Shown here one piece after another: positions 20,779 through 22,951 of a stretch of 22,951 nt of DNA (position 1 is the first letter of the stretch; the number at the start of each line of letters is the position of its first letter). Position numbers and translations under genes: made by a program. The notes under the pieces were generated by a model. That model made no database searches and was not told the DNA's origin. It saw only the letters and a program-made list of their open reading frames with translations. This stretch comes from JAUVKA01 sp964465145 (lineage in GTDB: Bacteria; Bacteroidota; Bacteroidia; Bacteroidales; UBA12481), in NCBI GenBank assembly GCA_964465145.1, contig CAYXJR010000070.1, positions 1 through 22,951 on the forward strand, in the 5' to 3' direction.

Positions 20779-21435
20779 TTACTCCATTTGGGTTCTGATT
20801 TTCGAACAGGTTAATGCCTGTATTACGAATTCGGCAGCCAGGACCTTTCTCTTTCTTAGGATATTTTCATACTCATCATCGCCAATGTTCAGAATCCCTT
20901 TAATCATAGGCCCTGCTAAAACCGGAAAAACGCTTAAAGAGATTAGGTTTAGAAGCAATTGTTCTGGTGCGATTGGCCTGATTTCTCCTGCTTCGATGCT
21001 ATTATTTATCAGTTTATTAAACTTTGAATAGATATCCAGTTTCTTGATCTGTAAAAAAAAATCCATCAACCTATCAGGCTTTAGCGACAACTCCGTAACA
21101 ATAAACCTTGGTATCATAGGGTTTTCAAGAAGAAATCCCATATGAATATCGAAGAAGTCCTTAATCTTATCAGTTAATAATCCTTTCCTTATGAATATTT
21201 GCTCCAGGGAAGGAAGCAGCCGGCTAATTGCCGATTCAAAAACAGCCACAAAGAGCTTATCCTTCGATCGAAAGTAATAATATAACAGAGCTTTGTTTAT
21301 ACAGGCCTTATCGGCAATTTCCTGCATCCTGGCTCCATCGAAACCTTTTTCCATGAAAACTCTCTTGGCAGCATTCAGAATTCTATCCTCCGCTGAAGGG
21401 CCGGGATTTCCCAATCGTATTTGATTCTCTTTCAT
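20779..21435 (-). CDS. TetR-family transcriptional regulator of the efflux operon
   Basis: 218 residues from the ATG at 21435. A GTG at 21465 would also be in frame, but it lies directly against the operator, and the conserved domain begins only with SAEDRILNAAKRVFMEKG (about 14-31). The helix-turn-helix is MQEIADKACINKALLYYYF (37-55), a very typical TetR pattern. The C-terminal ligand-binding domain (about 75-200) is helical and not similar enough to any one subgroup to name an inducer. It heads the same transcript as the TolC, adaptor, ATPase and permease genes and is expected to repress its own promoter until a toxic substrate binds. Confidence 0.9.
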   Translation of the reverse strand: MKENQIRLGNPGPSAEDRILNAAKRVFMEKGFDGARMQEIADKACINKALLYYYFRSKDKLFVAVFESAISRLLPSLEQIFIRKGLLTDKIKDFFDIHMGFLLENPMIPRFIVTELSLKPDRLMDFFLQIKKLDIYSKFNKLINNSIEAGEIRPIAPEQLLLNLISLSVFPVLAGPMIKGILNIGDDEYENILRKRKVLAAEFVIQALTCSKIRTQME

Positions 21436-21467
21436 TTTCTTATCCACAACAGCATTGCCGACCACTA

Positions 21468-21496
21468 TTAACCTTTTGGTTTAACCGTTTGGTCAA
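21468..21496. promoter_or_regulatory. double TetR-type operator, AACC-N4-GGTY twice
   Basis: Two adjacent palindromes: AACC-TTTT-GGTT (21470-21481) and AACC-GTTT-GGTC (21483-21494). Both are flanked by TT/AA and repeat every 13 bases. The site lies 33 bases upstream of the regulator ATG and touches the -7 box, so bound repressor would cover the transcription start. This is the usual arrangement for TetR autorepression. Confidence 0.7.
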
Positions 21497-21523
21497 AGAT
21501 AGAATAAAATTATTGAATTCCAA
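21494..21523 (-). promoter_or_regulatory. promoter of the tetR-efflux operon
   Basis: On the minus strand: TTG (21523-21521), 19 bases, TATCTTTG (21501-21494). The -7 box is an exact TAnnTTTG match. The spacing equals that of the aminotransferase promoter in this window. Predicted initiation near 21488 is inside the palindromic operator. Confidence 0.65.
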
Positions 21524-21556
21524 TTCGGAGGATCAGAGATTCGGCGATTTAGTATT

Positions 21557-21599
21557 GCGGGATGCGGGGTGCGGGATGCGGGGTGCTCCCCGTTCCCTA
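21557..21599. repeat. 7-bp tandem array, GCGGGRT units with inverted GGGAACG tail
   Basis: Four units GCGGGAT, GCGGGGT, GCGGGAT, GCGGGGT (21557-21584), then GCT and CCCCGTTCCCTA. The tail is the reverse complement of the GGGAACG unit found elsewhere. GGGG-TGCT-CCCC (21580-21591) makes a small hairpin. The last bases form the stop codon of the acetyltransferase gene on the minus strand (TAG, 21599-21597). Confidence 0.82.
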
Positions 21600-22700
21600 A
21601 ATAAACATCGGCCATTCAAAATGCACCAGTCCCTCATCCTCAGCTATTTGCAATGCCACTTCTTTATCCTGAGTAAATATATGGGCTTCAGTATGCACAG
21701 TAAATCCCTGTAAGCCTTCAATAGCAGCATTTACCGGATCTTTTTCATGAAAATGAGTCTGCAGTATAGTATACTCTTTGCCTCTGTAAAAATTATTAAT
21801 ACTCCGGAGCAGGTCTTTCATCCCATCAATGCAATCATCATGAGCACTTAAGACGAGGGCAATATGTTTGAAAGCTGTGTTTTCACGCAAAGGAGCCGGC
21901 ATTTTCATAATTAATCCCAAAGCTTTTAGCACAAAGGAAAAAAACTTCATTTTCCTGCTCATCCGGTTCACAAACCATCGTTTATAATGGTCTTCATCCC
22001 AGGCACAAATAGCCGCCCTGATTCTGCCAGCCTGCCGGGCTACCCAAATCTGCCCCAGATCCATCCCATCGATTTCGTTCACATAATATCTAAACAATTC
22101 ATTCGTCATACGTGGAGCCAGCTTGTATTTCGAATAAAAGGTATTATACAGATCAACCAATTCCGGGATATCCTTTTCAGATGGATTATCAATGGTAAAC
22201 TTTCCCGACAATTTCTTCCTGAACAAAGGTACAATACTAAATATCTTGAAATCTCCCAGATACTTAGCATCGGGGATCCCAGCCCGGTTTTTGGTAAAGA
22301 TCAGTGAGTACTCATTATTTTTAAGAAAAGTAGCAATAGCCAATTTTGTATCCAGCGCGAGCAAATTGTTAACTGTTTCTTTTACAACCCGGAAAGCTAC
22401 AGTTGAACGCCTAAACTCAGGGTCCACCTTTAAATCCATAAGATAGGCTGAGTCGTAATTAACATCCTTGTACTGTAGATTGGTGTAAATAGCTCCGAAA
22501 GCCCCAATCAAACTCTCTCCCTTCCTGGCCACCATATGATATGACTTCCTGCTGATTTGCTGATGGATCCGCCTGAATTCCGGTGATCGATCAGGATATC
22601 CTGCAATCACACCATCCTGTGGACAACGATGCGATAAGTTAAGAATCTCTTCATTATCAGCATCTGTCATCAGATCAATTATTATCTTTTCATTTGTCAT
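21597..22700 (-). CDS. two-domain GNAT-family N-acetyltransferase
   Basis: 367 residues from the ATG at 22700. The frame is open 43 codons further up to 22829, but that extension consists of two heptamer repeat arrays, so it is not accepted. The N-terminal domain (about 5-150) has the GNAT acetyl-CoA-binding motif in variant form (DLKVDPEFRRSTVAFRVV, about 89-106: R-x-x-x-x-A in place of the usual Q/R-x-x-G-x-G/A). From about 165 a second, more diverged GNAT-like domain begins (FTIDNPSEKDIPELVDLYN), with VARQAGRIRAAI as its central strand. The substrate is unknown. It is separated from the efflux operon by that operon's promoter and from the OmpA gene by repeats and a terminator. It is a single-gene transcript whose stop codon lies in a repeat array. 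Confidence 0.75.
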   Translation of the reverse strand: MTNEKIIIDLMTDADNEEILNLSHRCPQDGVIAGYPDRSPEFRRIHQQISRKSYHMVARKGESLIGAFGAIYTNLQYKDVNYDSAYLMDLKVDPEFRRSTVAFRVVKETVNNLLALDTKLAIATFLKNNEYSLIFTKNRAGIPDAKYLGDFKIFSIVPLFRKKLSGKFTIDNPSEKDIPELVDLYNTFYSKYKLAPRMTNELFRYYVNEIDGMDLGQIWVARQAGRIRAAICAWDEDHYKRWFVNRMSRKMKFFSFVLKALGLIMKMPAPLRENTAFKHIALVLSAHDDCIDGMKDLLRSINNFYRGKEYTILQTHFHEKDPVNAAIEGLQGFTVHTEAHIFTQDKEVALQIAEDEGLVHFEWPMFI

Positions 22701-22750
22701 AAGCCTAAGCCTAATGTTTTGAAAACTTAAAACTAAGAAAAAATCGAGAA

Positions 22751-22778
22751 GGGAACGGGGAACGGGTAACGGGGAGTC
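22751..22778. repeat. 7-bp tandem array, unit GGGAACG
   Basis: Units GGGAACG, GGGAACG, GGTAACG and GGGAGTC. It is the same unit as the array at 10929-10969. It lies between the OmpA terminator and the acetyltransferase gene, only 10 bases from a second array with a different unit. Confidence 0.8.
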
Positions 22779-22788
22779 TGTCACAATT

Positions 22789-22823
22789 ATCTTGTATCTT
22801 GAGTCTTGTATCTTGAGTCTTGT
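22789..22823. repeat. 7-bp tandem array, unit RTCTTGW
   Basis: Five units: ATCTTGT, ATCTTGA, GTCTTGT, ATCTTGA, GTCTTGT. Alternation of two unit types gives a 14-base higher-order period. It is directly followed by the terminator hairpin of the OmpA gene. Confidence 0.82.
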
Positions 22824-22829
22824 TTTCAT

Positions 22830-22860
22830 ACAAAAGAGGGTGCATATTATACACCCTCTC
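22830..22860 (-). terminator. intrinsic terminator of the OmpA-family gene
   Basis: AGAGGGTG (22835-22842) and CACCCTCT (22852-22859) form a perfect 8-base stem with a 9-base loop. Read on the minus strand the stem is followed by TTTTGT. It lies 24 bases after the OmpA stop codon. Confidence 0.75.
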
Positions 22861-22883
22861 TCAAATATTTACAATTACTCTTC

Positions 22884-22951
22884 TTATTTCATTTTTATCA
22901 GCAGATAATCAACTCTACGGTTTTGAGCCCGTCCTGCTGCGGTTTTATTAT
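22884..22951 (-). CDS. OmpA-family protein, C-terminal end (partial)
   Basis: Only 21 codons and the TAA stop (22886-22884) are in the window; the gene continues beyond the right edge. The residues NKTAAGRAQNRRVDYLLIKM match the end of the OmpA peptidoglycan-binding domain, where N-x-T-x-x-G-R-A-x-N-R-R-V is nearly invariant and the arginines contact the diaminopimelate of the cell wall. The protein is expected to be an outer-membrane or lipoprotein anchor to peptidoglycan. The N-terminal domain cannot be seen. Confidence 0.85.
   Translation of the reverse strand, partial: NKTAAGRAQNRRVDYLLIKMK

Noticed and set aside
22701..22829. 43-codon upstream extension of the acetyltransferase
   Set aside because: It is translated from two heptamer arrays; the recognisable domain starts just after the internal ATG at 22700.

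Overview
The window looks like a chromosomal piece of a Bacteroidota genome, probably Bacteroidales-like. The GC content is moderate to low. It has an outer-membrane receptor with an N-terminal carboxypeptidase-regulatory-like domain, a BatA-domain protein, an IorAB oxidoreductase, TAnnTTTG-type promoter boxes and few Shine-Dalgarno sequences. The encoded chemistry (2-oxoacid:ferredoxin oxidoreductase, multihaem cytochromes, a sulfide-quinone oxidoreductase relic) suggests an anaerobe or facultative anaerobe. I see no rRNA, tRNA, IS element, phage gene or CRISPR array.

Layout. 1-534: mostly non-coding, with a possible 3' end of a gene at the very edge, a heptamer tandem repeat, and two Crp/FNR-like dyads. 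535-975: a short chimeric frame joining the start of a sulfide:quinone-oxidoreductase-like flavoprotein to a DsrC/TusE-like piece, closed by a strong terminator. 1079-1981: a sugar-phosphate nucleotidyltransferase. It converges with a minus-strand operon iorA-iorB (4189 to 1983), which has a possible 36-codon leader ORF. 4415-9648 (plus): a small carboxypeptidase-regulatory-like secreted protein, a TonB-dependent receptor and a BatA/vWA membrane protein, the last two 5 bases apart. 9718-10929: ornithine aminotransferase. 11109-11597: a periplasmic tetrahaem cytochrome c. It converges on a 941-residue protein (14535 to 11710) carrying 19 c-type haem motifs and a C-terminal b-type membrane cytochrome.

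21435 to 14665 (minus) is a complete efflux locus: TetR regulator, TolC-like outer-membrane protein, HlyD-like adaptor lipoprotein, two ABC ATPases and two ABC-2 permeases, all tightly packed. The regulator has a good promoter with a double palindromic operator lying over the predicted transcription start. 22700 to 21597: a two-domain GNAT acetyltransferase. 22951 to 22884: the last codons of an OmpA-family protein, followed by its terminator.

Most notable points: (1) the 19-haem cytochrome contains an octahaem module duplicated with a constant 244-residue offset plus a three-haem third partial copy, with a near-ideal Crp-type palindrome upstream; (2) five separate intergenic arrays all have a 7-bp period, and two of them begin exactly at a TAG stop codon; (3) the two ABC ATPases have complementary defects that predict a single competent composite ATP site; (4) the SQR-DsrC chimera; (5) IorA lacks the usual ferredoxin domain.
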